Made by a program: the position numbers and the translations under genes. From Bacillota bacterium (GTDB lineage: Bacteria > Bacillota > UBA994): 36,629 nt of DNA. The first letter of the stretch is position 1. The number at the start of each line of letters is the position of its first letter. The notes under the pieces were generated by a model. That model made no database searches, was not told the DNA's origin, and saw nothing but the letters and a program-made list of their open reading frames with translations. Below, piece by piece: positions 19,217-27,482 of the stretch. Location: NCBI GenBank assembly GCA_009773495.1, contig WSXW01000018.1, positions 1-36,629 on the forward strand, in the 5' to 3' direction.

Positions 19217-21217
19217 GTGGAGGATTTGCTGCTATGGTTATCTCCTGTGACTGGAATATTAGCGCTCTTATTTGCGTGGTATCTAGCTGCTAATGTAGCT
19301 CGCCAAGATGCTGGTACACCTAAAATGAAAGAAATCGCTGCAGCTATACATGAGGGTGCAATGGCGTTTTTGCGCCGGGAATATCGTACTCTTTCGATTT
19401 TTATCGCGGCATTATTTGTTATTCTTATCTGGCAGATAGACTTCCCCACGGCCATATCATTTGTGGGCGGTGCTATTAGCTCTATGCTGGCAGGCTTAAT
19501 CGGCATGCAAGTGGCCACGAAGGCTAACGTACGTACTGCCGCCGCTGCACGCCATGGGCAAACCAAGGCACTGGGCGTAGCATTTTCTGGTGGTGCCGTA
19601 ATGGGCATGTCGGTCGTTGGTTTGGGCCTTTTTGGCATCAGCACTTTTTATATTATTTTTCGTGCACTCAATCCCGCTGCTGATTTTGCAACATTGGTAG
19701 GTATGGTCAATGGCTTTGCTCTGGGAGCGAGTTCCATCGCTTTGTTTGCGCGCGTAGGCGGCGGCATCTACACGAAGGCAGCCGACGTCGGTGCCGACCT
19801 AGTGGGCAAGATTGAGGCTGGTATCCCTGAGGATGATCCCCGCAACCCAGCGGTCATCGCTGACAATGTTGGCGACAACGTAGGTGACGTAGCCGGTATG
19901 GGTGCCGATCTTTTTGAGTCCTATGTCGGTTCCATCGTTGCCGCCATGGCCCTAGGTGCTGTTCATTCTGTCGGTAACCCTTGGCTAAGAGTGCTCTTGC
20001 CGTTAGCTCTGGCAGCGCTCGGCATTATAGCTTCAATTATTGGTTCGCGCTTTGTTTCCGCTAAAGAAGGCACCAATGTCCAGCAAGCGCTTAACAACGG
20101 GACTTATGTAGCTGGTATTCTTACTGTGCTGGCGGCCTTTGGGCTGGTACGTGCCTTGGACATAGAGATGGGCGTTTTCTACGCCATTGTGGCCGGATTG
20201 GCTGCGGGCATAATCATCGGGCAGATCACTGAGTATTACACCTCAGGCGACAAGGCCCCTGTCCAGAGCATTGCCTCAGCCGCCCAGACTGGGCCGGCCA
20301 CTACAATCATCAGTGGTCTGGCTGTGGGCATGATGAGTACAGCGGCACCGGTTATCGTCATTGCAGCAGCTATATTGGTGGCAGTCCAATTTGCCGGCCT
20401 GTATGGTATCGCCATTGCCGCGGTAGGTATGCTGGCTACCACGGGTATGACTGTAGCAGTCGACGCTTATGGCCCCATTGCTGACAACGCAGGCGGCATC
20501 GCCGAAATGGCTGGCCTTGATAAGTCAGTGCGTGCAGTCACAGATAACCTCGATGCTGTCGGTAACACCACCGCCGCTATCGGCAAAGGCTTTGCCATTG
20601 GCTCAGCAGCGCTAACCGCGCTGGCGTTATTCTCAGCGTATGCTACAGCAGTAGATTTGCAGGTAATTGATTTGCTTGATGCCAAAGTCATTATCGGTTT
20701 GTTCCTAGGCGGCATGCTTCCATTCCTCTTCTCGGCGATCACTATGCAGGCAGTGGGCAAGGCTGCCTTCCAGATGATTGGTGAGGTGCGTCGCCAATTT
20801 AAAGAAATTCCCGGTATCATGGAGGGCACAGGCCGTCCGGACTACGCACGCTGCGTAGACATCAGCACTACCGCCGCCCTGAGAGAAATGATCATCCCCG
20901 GGCTCATTGCCGTAATTGCACCGATTTCTGTAGGCCTCTTGCTGGGTAAAGCAGCCTTGGGTGGCTTGCTAGCAGGCGCAGTGTTGACGGGTGTGCTCAT
21001 GGCCATTATGATGTCTAACGCGGGTGGAGCCTGGGACAATGCCAAGAAGTTCGTAGAAGCAGGGAACTATGGTGGCAAAGGGACCTCGGTTCATCAGGCA
21101 ACTGTAGTTGGCGATACCGTGGGTGATCCCTTTAAGGATACCTCCGGACCATCCATGAACATTCTCATCAAACTGATGACCATCGTGTCTCTCGTATTTG
21201 CCCCCATATTTATGTAA
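19217..21217 (+). CDS. hppA: membrane-bound cation-translocating pyrophosphatase (K+-dependent subtype)
   Basis: The protein has 666 residues and about 16 membrane helices. Pyrophosphate-binding motifs are [40 protein letters not shown] and [31 protein letters not shown] has Ala-Ala where K+-independent enzymes have Lys, which marks the K+-dependent clade. That clade contains both H+ and Na+ pumps, so the exported ion is not settled. It couples pyrophosphate hydrolysis to ion export, conserving energy in anaerobes. The start is GTG 19217 with AGGAGGG 9 nt upstream. It is transcribed alone, with hairpins on both sides. Confidence 0.95.
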   Translation: MEDLLLWLSPVTGILALLFAWYLAANVARQDAGTPKMKEIAAAIHEGAMAFLRREYRTLSIFIAALFVILIWQIDFPTAISFVGGAISSMLAGLIGMQVATKANVRTAAAARHGQTKALGVAFSGGAVMGMSVVGLGLFGISTFYIIFRALNPAADFATLVGMVNGFALGASSIALFARVGGGIYTKAADVGADLVGKIEAGIPEDDPRNPAVIADNVGDNVGDVAGMGADLFESYVGSIVAAMALGAVHSVGNPWLRVLLPLALAALGIIASIIGSRFVSAKEGTNVQQALNNGTYVAGILTVLAAFGLVRALDIEMGVFYAIVAGLAAGIIIGQITEYYTSGDKAPVQSIASAAQTGPATTIISGLAVGMMSTAAPVIVIAAAILVAVQFAGLYGIAIAAVGMLATTGMTVAVDAYGPIADNAGGIAEMAGLDKSVRAVTDNLDAVGNTTAAIGKGFAIGSAALTALALFSAYATAVDLQVIDLLDAKVIIGLFLGGMLPFLFSAITMQAVGKAAFQMIGEVRRQFKEIPGIMEGTGRPDYARCVDISTTAALREMIIPGLIAVIAPISVGLLLGKAALGGLLAGAVLTGVLMAIMMSNAGGAWDNAKKFVEAGNYGGKGTSVHQATVVGDTVGDPFKDTSGPSMNILIKLMTIVSLVFAPIFM

Positions 21218-21221
21218 GAAT

Positions 21222-21257
21222 ACAACACCCGGACCCGCAAAGGTCCGGGGTTGTTGT
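21222..21257 (+). terminator. hairpin after hppA
   Basis: ACAACACCCGGACC and GGTCCGGGGTTGTTGT form a long, nearly perfect stem around a short CGCAAA-type loop, 4 nt after the hppA stop. The T run is weak. Confidence 0.7.
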
Positions 21258-21355
21258 AAATAGAGCCCGGCGGGAGGCGCTATCCGCCTTCCGTGAACGA
21301 CTTCAAGGACTTACTAGAACATAGCGCATTTTTTGGTAAATGAAGGAGTCCTAAC

Positions 21356-21907
21356 ATGGAAAGAAACGAAGCTCTAAATCTAGTCAAACAACATGTTAAG
21401 AACAAGAACCTCATTAAGCACATGCTCGCGGTCGAGGCCGTGATGGGGGCGCTTGCGCCGCACCTTGGTGGTGACACAGAGTTATGGAGGTTAGCAGGGT
21501 TACTCCATGACATCGACTATGATCAGACCTTTGACAAGCCAGAGGAGCATAGCAAGCTGGGCGCGCAGATGCTAGAGGCCCTCCACTTGCCAGAGGATCT
21601 AGTAAACGCTGTGCGTGCTCATAACGAAATTCACGGCATTGAGCGGTCCACAGCAATAGATAAGGCCCTCTACTGCAGCGACCCTGTCACGGGGCTGATT
21701 GTTGCCGGAGCATTAATCCACCCTAGCAGGAAGCTCTCAGTCATTGATAAGGATTTTATTCTTAATCGCTTTAACGAGAAAAGCTTCGCACGCGGGGCTA
21801 ACCGTCAGACCATCGCTGCCTGTAGTGAGCTCGGCCTCACCTTGGAGGACTTCGTCGCTATTGCTCTCGAAGCAATGCAGCAGTCCGCAAGCGAATTAGG
21901 GCTATAG
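21356..21907 (+). CDS. HD-domain protein (putative phosphohydrolase)
   Basis: The protein has 183 residues with one HD domain. H22 in IKHMLAVEAVM, H51-D52 in GLLHDIDYD, H65 and RAHNEIHG provide the metal-binding histidines and aspartates typical of HDIG-type proteins, which hydrolyse phosphate mono- or diesters of nucleotides. No other domain is seen. AAGGAGTCC lies 5 nt upstream of ATG. It lies between hppA and the decayed island, with its own hairpin downstream, so its partner genes are unknown. Confidence 0.85.
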   Translation: MERNEALNLVKQHVKNKNLIKHMLAVEAVMGALAPHLGGDTELWRLAGLLHDIDYDQTFDKPEEHSKLGAQMLEALHLPEDLVNAVRAHNEIHGIERSTAIDKALYCSDPVTGLIVAGALIHPSRKLSVIDKDFILNRFNEKSFARGANRQTIAACSELGLTLEDFVAIALEAMQQSASELGL

Positions 21908-21936
21908 AGAGCGTGGAGGCCTATTTGTGTGACAGC

Positions 21937-21964
21937 ACCAAGCCCCCGCTTGGCGGGGCTTGGT
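21937..21964 (+). terminator. GC-rich hairpin after the HD gene; one of two similar copies
   Basis: ACCAAGCCCC / GGGGCTTGGT closes a CGCTTGGC loop. The core CCCGCTTGGCGGG recurs in the hairpin at 24469-24499. There is no T run. It may be a terminator or a dispersed palindromic repeat. Confidence 0.55.
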
Positions 21965-22027
21965 AATCTGGTAGTTGACACCGAGAACGCTTCTCGCTTC
22001 GAGGAGATAAGCATAAAGGTGTACTCA

Positions 22028-22247
22028 CTACTGCTTAACCATATGGTCGGTCAACTGTATGAACTGCTCTATTTCCCTCTCGATAATCTCCAGTGACTTG
22101 AGCCAGAATTCCTTTTGGGTGATATCAATATTCATGGTGCCGGCCACATCTATTGCCATCATCTTGGTAGTATTATTGAGCAGCGTATTGTTGGTACTGA
22201 GCGTACAAGCCTTTACCGAACAACAGACCAAAGGCGTAGGGATAAGC
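22028..22247 (-). pseudogene. remnant of an M3-family oligoendopeptidase (C-terminus, frameshifted)
   Basis: Two frames on this strand together read like the C-terminal end of an M3B oligoendopeptidase. Frame A (22247 to about 22173) gives AYPYAFGLLFGKGLYAQY and then a stop; frame B (about 22172 to 22028) gives MNIDITQKEFWLKSLEIIE and ends ...QLTDHMVKQ. The catalytic HEXXH region and everything upstream are missing. The homology begins where the duplicated transposase segment ends (22245), so mobile-element activity probably truncated the gene. Confidence 0.55.
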
Positions 22248-22350
22248 TCGCGCAATGCTCTGTTGCGCTCTGTTGGGTTCATTTCTTTGAGCATACCTAC
22301 CGGGTGCCCGCCCATTATTAGCTGTACCGCTGCAAGAACTTCAGCTGTTG
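22245..22350. repeat. 106-bp partial duplication of the RAYT gene (copy 1)
   Basis: It is identical to 22486-22591 except for one base (G/A in GCAATRCTC), in the same orientation and offset by 241 bp. On the minus strand it encodes AEVLAAVQLIMGGHPVGMLK and onward to NRALREL, part of the transposase C-terminal region. One end overlaps the REP-like palindrome by two bases; the other abuts the M3 peptidase remnant. Confidence 0.9.
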
Positions 22351-22377
22351 TCCCATGGGGACGGGGGAATTGGGACA
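22349..22377 (-). repeat. REP-like palindromic element, copy A
   Basis: The 29-bp element has TGTCCC / GGGACA ends around a CCCCCGTCCCC core (minus-strand sense). It shares 25 of 29 positions with 23379-23407, in inverted orientation. It lies 29 nt downstream of the RAYT stop codon, as expected for a substrate palindrome of such a transposase. Confidence 0.65.
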
Positions 22378-22406
22378 TAATCACCACGATCGCCTCCCCA
22401 GCCAAG

Positions 22407-23168
22407 TTAGGCCCGTTCCACTACTTTCCTGCCAAGCCCCACCAATCGAGCGATTTTTGCACTACTGACCCCGGGTATAGTCTTCAGCTCGCGCAATACT
22501 CTGTTGCGCTCTGTTGGGTTCATTTCTTTGAGCATACCTACCGGGTGCCCGCCCATTATTAGCTGTACCGCTGCAAGAACTTCAGCTGTTGAAGCATTAG
22601 CGGAATCCTCAACATCCTGGAAGTCGTACTTACTAGTCTCTCCGTGAAACTCCACAAATTGCTGGAGCCCGCCAGTTACGCCAAGAGCAAACGCAGTGTC
22701 GGTCAGCTCGCCCCGATGCTCCTTTCCTGTTGTATAAGCGAGATAACTGCTCCAAACGTAATGGGCGCACTCAGTGGTTATCCCTGCCTTAATGGGGTTT
22801 TGGTGAACATACCGCACTGCAGCAATTAAGTATGGTTCGCTCTCTATTGGTTCACTGAGGAACCGGTCCTGAAATAAGTACCCCACGCGCTCATATTTGT
22901 GGTTGTACCAATACACATAAGATGAGCCAAGGCGCCTCATGATTTCACCGATATTATCATCATCGCCTTCAGCGATGACCAAATGGACATGGTTACGCAT
23001 GAGACAGTAGGCATACACTTGGCATCGTGTCTTCTTTTTGACCGTGTCCAGTGTTTCAAGATATCTACATCTATCCTCAGGCTCCATAAAGATGTCCTGT
23101 TTGTTGATTCCTCTGACCATTACGTGATAAATCCCTGTTTCACTTCTGATTCTTGCTATCCTTGGCAT
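22407..23168 (-). CDS. REP-associated tyrosine transposase (RAYT, IS200-like Y1 fold)
   Basis: The protein has 253 residues. Residues 1-180 form the Y1/HUH nuclease: the HUH pair is H60-V-H62 in LMRNHVHLVI and the nucleophile is Y120 in AVRYVHQNPIKAG. The tail 231-253 (IPGVSSAKIARLVGLGRKVV) looks like a DnaA-type HTH, common in Gram-positive members. RAYTs act on short REP palindromes, which are present on both sides here (22349-22377, 23379-23407). The ATG lies 6 nt from an uninterrupted G11 run that stands in for the ribosome site. All catalytic residues are kept, so it may be active. Confidence 0.88.
   Translation of the reverse strand: MPRIARIRSETGIYHVMVRGINKQDIFMEPEDRCRYLETLDTVKKKTRCQVYAYCLMRNHVHLVIAEGDDDNIGEIMRRLGSSYVYWYNHKYERVGYLFQDRFLSEPIESEPYLIAAVRYVHQNPIKAGITTECAHYVWSSYLAYTTGKEHRGELTDTAFALGVTGGLQQFVEFHGETSKYDFQDVEDSANASTAEVLAAVQLIMGGHPVGMLKEMNPTERNRVLRELKTIPGVSSAKIARLVGLGRKVVERA
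22486..22591. repeat. 106-bp segment inside the RAYT gene (copy 2, the source)
   Basis: This is the intact, in-frame copy within the transposase gene of the sequence repeated at 22245-22350 with one mismatch. The near-identity points to a recent duplication. Confidence 0.9.
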
Positions 23169-23174
23169 ACTCTA

Positions 23175-23185
23175 CCCCCCCCCCC
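23175..23185 (-). repeat. G11 homopolymer at the RAYT ribosome binding position
   Basis: Eleven consecutive C on the plus strand read as G11 on the coding strand, 6 nt upstream of the transposase ATG. Such tracts change length by slippage and could alter translation initiation. The count may also be a sequencing inaccuracy. The 23186-23378 region beyond it holds a 7-bp inverted repeat (AGCGAGG 23192-23198 / CCTCGCT 23250-23256) and no gene I can support. Confidence 0.6.
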
Positions 23186-23378
23186 ATAAATAGCGAGGGA
23201 TAGCTGCCAGAATCCTGCTGTAATGTTCTCCCGTCTCACAGGAACGGTACCTCGCTCTAGTAGAATCTTACCAAACACTTGTTTGCATAGCAAGAAAATA
23301 CGTAGTTGTATGGGATATGGGAGTAGCATTCGTTAGGCGGAGTCATGGTCGCAGAAAATTCCACATACCGGCCTGATG

Positions 23379-23407
23379 TGTCCTGTTTCCCCCGTCCCCA
23401 TCGGACA
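23379..23407 (+). repeat. REP-like palindromic element, copy B
   Basis: This 29-bp element has TGTCC / GGACA ends and the same CCCCCGTCCCC core, and is inverted relative to copy A. It joins directly onto the NHL gene remnant and supplies a fortuitous ATG and eleven codons to its frame. Confidence 0.65.
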
Positions 23408-23936
23408 TAGGTTTCGCGCCACAGGCGAACTACTTGAGACCATTGGTAACGGCATGCCAGGTTTTCAAAAGGAAACTGTAGCCTTTGAGCAAGCACAGTT
23501 CAACTGGATCTACGACCTTCGTTTAGGGCCAGATGGCAATATCTATGTGCTAGACAGTAAAAACTACGCCGTAAGGATGCTAAATACCCATACGCGGTGT
23601 GTAACTACCATTGCTGGCACTGGATGTTCAGGCTCAGCCCTATATTCTGATGACCTACAAAGCGCTACTTTTGGAAGTAATCCTGCAACCACTTTCGACG
23701 GACCTTGGTCTATGGTTTTAGATGAATCGGGTAATATCTACATTGGCGACACCTGGAACAAGGCCATACGCATGATTGACTCCTCACGGCGTAGTATAAG
23801 CACAATTTGCGGTCCCGAGCACGACGTGGACCTAGATCACATTTGCAGCCTAGATTACTTTGGTGGCAGGCTATATATCCCCCTCTGGGATAGTAAACTC
23901 GTAGTGCTTAAGCGGGAGCCTACCTCGACAGATTAG
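23408..23936 (+). pseudogene. 5'-truncated NHL-repeat (beta-propeller) protein
   Basis: The remaining 176 codons hold NHL-type blades: LRLGPDGNIYVLDSKNYAVR, TIAGTGCSG and MVLDESGNIYIGDTWNKAIR, each pairing a D-x-x-G-N-I-Y strand with a following xxAxR turn. NHL proteins are usually extracellular or cell-surface propellers. The 5' part, including any signal peptide, is missing: upstream of residue 1 lies REP copy B, whose translated bases (PVSPVPIGH) are not NHL sequence. No ribosome site precedes the ATG at 23376. The gene is therefore probably dead, cut by the REP event. Confidence 0.65.
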
Positions 23937-24228
23937 CTTCAATCTACTTAGTAGTGGTAACCACTCATGTCATCCATTGGCTTACTCTTCGTTTGTTTGT
24001 GAGGTTTAGGCATTTTGCCTGAATCCCGAACACAACTACGTAAAAATTTACCTAGTTAAAGTCTTTTTTCCGTGTTGGAAGAATATTTTAGTTCTTCTTA
24101 ACCTGGCAGTTGTCGGGGACAGTCGGTGATCAGGGCATCAGACTATCTAAGACGTGCTTGTCTGTGATTAACGAAGATTGACTCTACATAATTTTTAGTG
24201 CATCCTCTGATAAAAGGGAGGTGCATTA
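23937..24228. other. intergenic stretch with no supported gene
   Basis: It contains GTGGTAACCAC (about 23956-23966), a compact TGTCGGGGACA (24111-24121) that may be a decayed REP, and stop codons in all frames. Nothing else is recognised. Confidence 0.5.
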
Positions 24229-24441
24229 ATGCCCAAAACAATGCATAGGTACCAACACTATGAACCCGTCTTAAACGAGTACTTACATCTGGAGCAATTC
24301 TCAACCCTCTCTGAGCTGACAATCAAAGGGAAACGGATCGCCCTAACTCAGCTCATGAATTATCTGGGCGATAACGGGGTATACAGTTTTGCTGATTGTG
24401 TGCCAGATCTCCAGAGAACATTAGGAACTAAATGTCGTTAG
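24229..24441 (+). pseudogene. possible N-terminal fragment of a tyrosine recombinase
   Basis: The protein has 70 residues behind a strong AAGGGAGGTG site. The helical pattern HYEPVLNEYLHLEQF, IKGKRIALTQLMNYLGDNGV and FADCVPDL resembles the SAM-like core-binding domain at the start of phage-type integrases. The catalytic domain is absent; the frame stops after about 70 residues, just before a hairpin. It may be a remnant, or a short unknown protein expressed from a good ribosome site. Confidence 0.4.
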
Positions 24442-24459
24442 GCTCCCATGGCGAGCGCC

Positions 24460-24510
24460 AAACTAAAGCCCCAAGCTCCCGCTTGGCGGGGGCTTGGGGA
24501 CCGTTAGTTT
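24460..24510 (-). terminator. long hairpin at the 3' end of the secreted protein gene
   Basis: The inner 14-bp stem (24469-24482 with 24486-24499, one G-T pair) is extended by AAACTAA / TTAGTTT. The stop codon of the minus-strand gene lies in the outer stem. The core CCCGCTTGGCGGG matches the hairpin at 21937-21964. Confidence 0.6.
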
Positions 24511-24986
24511 AGTTTGACCTTAAGAATGATTGCGCCTGCACCAAGTACTACTAATCCCACGACGCCAGCTACATAAGGCGTGTAGTTAGGCTTCTTTGGA
24601 GCCTCAGCTTCTACCTTGTCTATACCGATGGACATAGTCCTAAATATTGGTTCTTTCGGAGCATTCTTATTATCCTCCGCACGCAGAGCCTCTATATCTG
24701 CCTCAGTTAGGACAGCCTTGGTATCCACTCTTACGTATTCAGTGGTCTTTACTCCATTGACTACCATCGGTACAACGTATACCTCAACCTTGATATTGAA
24801 GAACTCAAGTAGCCAGGCGTCATCAACGGCAACCTTATCGACTGAAACGTTAAGGCGACTAGCCGCATGCTGCTTGGCTAAACCCTCCAATTCCTTGGCC
24901 AAAGGGGCCTCCAGCACTTTCAGCATGGCAAAGGCGGGGGTGGCTAGCAGTACTAGTAATAGGGCGAGTATAGTGATTCTTTTCAT
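24504..24986 (-). CDS. exported protein with C-terminal membrane anchor, unknown function
   Basis: The protein has 160 residues. KRITILALLLVLLATPAFA is a signal peptide with an A-F-A cleavage site at about residue 20. A charged domain (20-130) follows, rich in V/E/K with no cysteine pairs, then a Pro-rich linker KKPNYTPY and one membrane helix near the end (YVAGVVGLVVLGAGAIILK). It is probably anchored on the outer face of the membrane. The ATG at 24984-24986 is chosen because AGGAGGATCGTC precedes it; a longer frame to 25013 starts before that site. I recognise no family. The downstream hairpin overlaps its stop. Confidence 0.75.
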   Translation of the reverse strand: MKRITILALLLVLLATPAFAMLKVLEAPLAKELEGLAKQHAASRLNVSVDKVAVDDAWLLEFFNIKVEVYVVPMVVNGVKTTEYVRVDTKAVLTEADIEALRAEDNKNAPKEPIFRTMSIGIDKVEAEAPKKPNYTPYVAGVVGLVVLGAGAIILKVKLN

Positions 24987-25052
24987 GACGATCCTCCTTT
25001 CGATGTTACTCACCCAATTAGACGTAAGGTCTTAGAGTATGTTCCAGCTAAG

Positions 25053-25988
25053 TTATTTCATTTTTCTTAAGGACGAGGGAGATATGCTTCGGTTGCCCCT
25101 CATTCTGGCGACCAGGAGTCCCAAAATAATAAAAGCTGCCCCGGTGAATTGCCGCAGGGTCAAAGCTTCTTCCAGCAAAACCCATCCGGCTAACATAGCT
25201 ACAATGGGGGACAGGTTACTATAAATTGCGGTGCGCGCAGGGCCCAGTATCTTCACACCACTATTCCAGATATAGTATCCTATGACAATGGCAAATACCC
25301 CAGAGAAAAGCAGAGCTCCCCAGGCAGCGAACGACACTGTGACAAAATTGCTCTTGACTAGGGTAGGTGTGGCCACTAGGGCCAAGGCAAGGGTTCCGCT
25401 AGTCATAGTATAGGTTGTGACTTGTAGTGGTGTATAATGGGCCAGAAGGGGTCTGCTGCGTATCGTGAAAAAGGCATACAGCAGAGTCCCCGCTATTATC
25501 ATGAGGTCACCTCGTAGGGTCTCTCGGGCAAATCCGAGTGCCTTGCCTGACCCTAAGACTACAAGCAGTATTCCCAGGATGGAACAAGCTAGTCCGAGCC
25601 AAGTCGTTACCCGAACTGTATCTATGGACAATGCGACGCTAAACATGGCTACCCACACGGGCATGGTCGCTAAAAGCAAAGATGTGTTTCCCGCAGTGGT
25701 AAAACTAATACCGTAAATGAATAACACTTGGTATAGGGTGTGCCCTAGTAAACCTAGATAGCCCAGTGTAAAAAGATCCTCTCGCCTCGGGCGTGAATTA
25801 GGTTCAGTGATCAGCAATAAGGCCCAACTCAGTATAGCCGCTAATGCAAAGCGCAGGGAGTTAAATACTATAGGATCGAAACTCTGTAGGGCGATTTTGA
25901 CAACAACGACATTAACTCCCCACACCGCTGCGGTGAAGATAAGAGCGAGGTCTACTAGACTAAGCCTTGTGCTGGGGTTGCTTTTCAT
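25053..25988 (-). CDS. EamA/DMT-superfamily transporter
   Basis: The protein has 311 residues and ten predicted membrane helices in two EamA repeats (about 14-140 and 160-300). FTAAVWGVNVVVVKIAL and NSLRFALAAILSW in the first half, and YYIWNSGVKILGPARTAIYSNLSP-type sequence in the second (core GPARTAIYSNLSPIVAML), are typical of RhaT/PecM-like exporters of amino acids or metabolites. The start at 25986-25988 has AAAGGTAGTG upstream; the longer frame to 26021 lacks one. It is divergent from the HTH-TPR regulator, which could control it. The substrate is unknown. Confidence 0.88.
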   Translation of the reverse strand: MKSNPSTRLSLVDLALIFTAAVWGVNVVVVKIALQSFDPIVFNSLRFALAAILSWALLLITEPNSRPRREDLFTLGYLGLLGHTLYQVLFIYGISFTTAGNTSLLLATMPVWVAMFSVALSIDTVRVTTWLGLACSILGILLVVLGSGKALGFARETLRGDLMIIAGTLLYAFFTIRSRPLLAHYTPLQVTTYTMTSGTLALALVATPTLVKSNFVTVSFAAWGALLFSGVFAIVIGYYIWNSGVKILGPARTAIYSNLSPIVAMLAGWVLLEEALTLRQFTGAAFIILGLLVARMRGNRSISPSSLRKMK

Positions 25989-26104
25989 GAAGTCACTACC
26001 TTTCGGGTGTATAAAAATCATAATACCATTGTTTGTGTCGAATTTCTCAGGGAATATGTTCTTCCTGTCGATAGCACAAATCCCATGCTCTAAGGGGTGA
26101 AAGC

Positions 26105-27463
26105 ATGTATAAGCAGGTCTGGAATGATAATGTCCGGCGTTTATTGGCCGAAAACAAGCTGAGCCTCTCCGAAGCTGCTAAGCTGATTGGTACATCCAAA
26201 CAGTATCTATCATCTATACTAGCCGAGGCCGAACCGCAGAGTACCAAAGAGGACATCATGCACAGGCTCTGCATCTTGCTTCATACTAACCCAGGGCGGC
26301 TCTATGCGCTGCCGGATATGGATACCTCGCCAAACATTCAGTTAGAATCGCAAGCCATAATCCACGCTCAGCAAGCGACTTCCGCCGCTGATCTCGCGAT
26401 TCTCGCGGAGCGACACTTCTTAGCCCAGGATTACACGGGTTGCCATCAGGTAGTGCGAAAACTGCTGAACGAATATGCATTTGAATTGTCTCCTGCAGCT
26501 ACAGCCCAAGCCCTTTTGCTAGCAGGTAAATGCTGCTGTCTGCAAGGTCAGGCCGTTCAGGCGCGTGCTTTTCTCAAAGAGGCCCTAGTTTTATTCCAGA
26601 AGCGACTCACTGCTCAACCTGACAAGTATCTTACGCTGTGCATGGATACCTACCGCTACCTTGGTTTGGCTGAATACTCTGATGAGCAGTATAGTCAGGC
26701 CATTAAGGTTTATCTTCGGGTATTTGCCTTAGCGGAACGTTATCCGGAATTAGCTACGGAGCTTGTTGGCAAGGTAGATAATGCAGGCACTGGTATGTTG
26801 CGATGTGCCGTTAAGCTAGGCAAAATATCTTGTCTAGAATCGGTTGGTAAGGACATCAACAAAATGGCGGCCAGTCTTGAGCTAAGTCGCTTACAGTGCC
26901 GCGCCCAAGTGGAGGAGGTCTTTTGCACGTATCTAATTAAAAAGGTAACTCAGCCGAATAATCCTAACCCTGCTCTCGACTTTGGAGGCTGTAACGCATG
27001 CTATACCGATCCTTTTACTGCGTTGCAATATGGACTGATGCTATGGGATAGTGGTCGTGCCTACGAGCTAGCGGAGTTTTCCGCGCAGGTGGAGCTGACA
27101 TCGGAAGGCGAGCTCGCTTTCGTCGGCACTTGGTTGCGTAGTTTGCTTTCGCTTACTGATTACGCTGAGACGGCGGTCCGTTTAAGTCGTCTAGAGAAAA
27201 TGCTAGATGGGCATTGGGCTGCACTGTACAAAGGTATCTTTATAGTTTTAAAGGCCGTATGGCTTAATCTAACGGGTGAAAAGGTTAAATCTTTTTATCT
27301 ATGGCAAGACGCACTGCACATACTAAGGTCTAACCGGGAGACTCCCTATTACTTGTACTGTCTCAATTGGTTTATGTGCATCTATGGGCCAACTCTAGCC
27401 GATGAAGACCGCAGAGTTTTTCGCGCTGCGCTAGAGCGTGCCGTAACAAGCTTTATCCAGTGA
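26105..27463 (+). CDS. XRE-type HTH regulator with TPR-like helical repeats
   Basis: The protein has 452 residues. An HTH (about 6-60; LSLSEAAKLIGTSKQYLSSI) is followed by a long all-helical region with TPR-like pairs (FLAQDYTGCHQVVRKLL, AQALLLAGKCCCLQGQAVQA, YRYLGLAEYSDEQYSQAIKV). This architecture is shared by peptide-binding RRNPP regulators (PlcR, Rgg, Rap) and many uncharacterised HTH-TPR proteins. AGGGGTGA precedes the ATG. The small membrane protein gene follows 19 nt later and is probably co-transcribed. Its target is not evident; the divergent EamA gene is one candidate. Confidence 0.82.
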   Translation: MYKQVWNDNVRRLLAENKLSLSEAAKLIGTSKQYLSSILAEAEPQSTKEDIMHRLCILLHTNPGRLYALPDMDTSPNIQLESQAIIHAQQATSAADLAILAERHFLAQDYTGCHQVVRKLLNEYAFELSPAATAQALLLAGKCCCLQGQAVQARAFLKEALVLFQKRLTAQPDKYLTLCMDTYRYLGLAEYSDEQYSQAIKVYLRVFALAERYPELATELVGKVDNAGTGMLRCAVKLGKISCLESVGKDINKMAASLELSRLQCRAQVEEVFCTYLIKKVTQPNNPNPALDFGGCNACYTDPFTALQYGLMLWDSGRAYELAEFSAQVELTSEGELAFVGTWLRSLLSLTDYAETAVRLSRLEKMLDGHWAALYKGIFIVLKAVWLNLTGEKVKSFYLWQDALHILRSNRETPYYLYCLNWFMCIYGPTLADEDRRVFRAALERAVTSFIQ

Positions 27464-27482
27464 ATTTTTTGGAGGAGTTAGC

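Noticed and set aside
19198-19644. 148-aa minus-strand ORF opposite hppA
   Set aside because: It is a shadow of the pyrophosphatase coding strand; composition is typical of antisense membrane-protein frames.
22028-22405. 125-aa minus-strand ORF from a TTG start
   Set aside because: It is a chimera of REP sequence, the duplicated transposase piece and out-of-frame M3 remnant, not one protein; annotated as separate remnants.
22059-22562. 167-aa plus-strand ORF spanning the duplication and REP copy A
   Set aside because: It runs antisense to the M3 remnant and transposase 3' end, has no ribosome site, and its sequence reads as low-information shadow of those genes.
23240-23256. GGAACGGTACCTCGC as a T-box-like motif
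   Set aside because: It only loosely resembles the conserved T-box core, no terminator follows, and the downstream gene is a broken NHL fragment.
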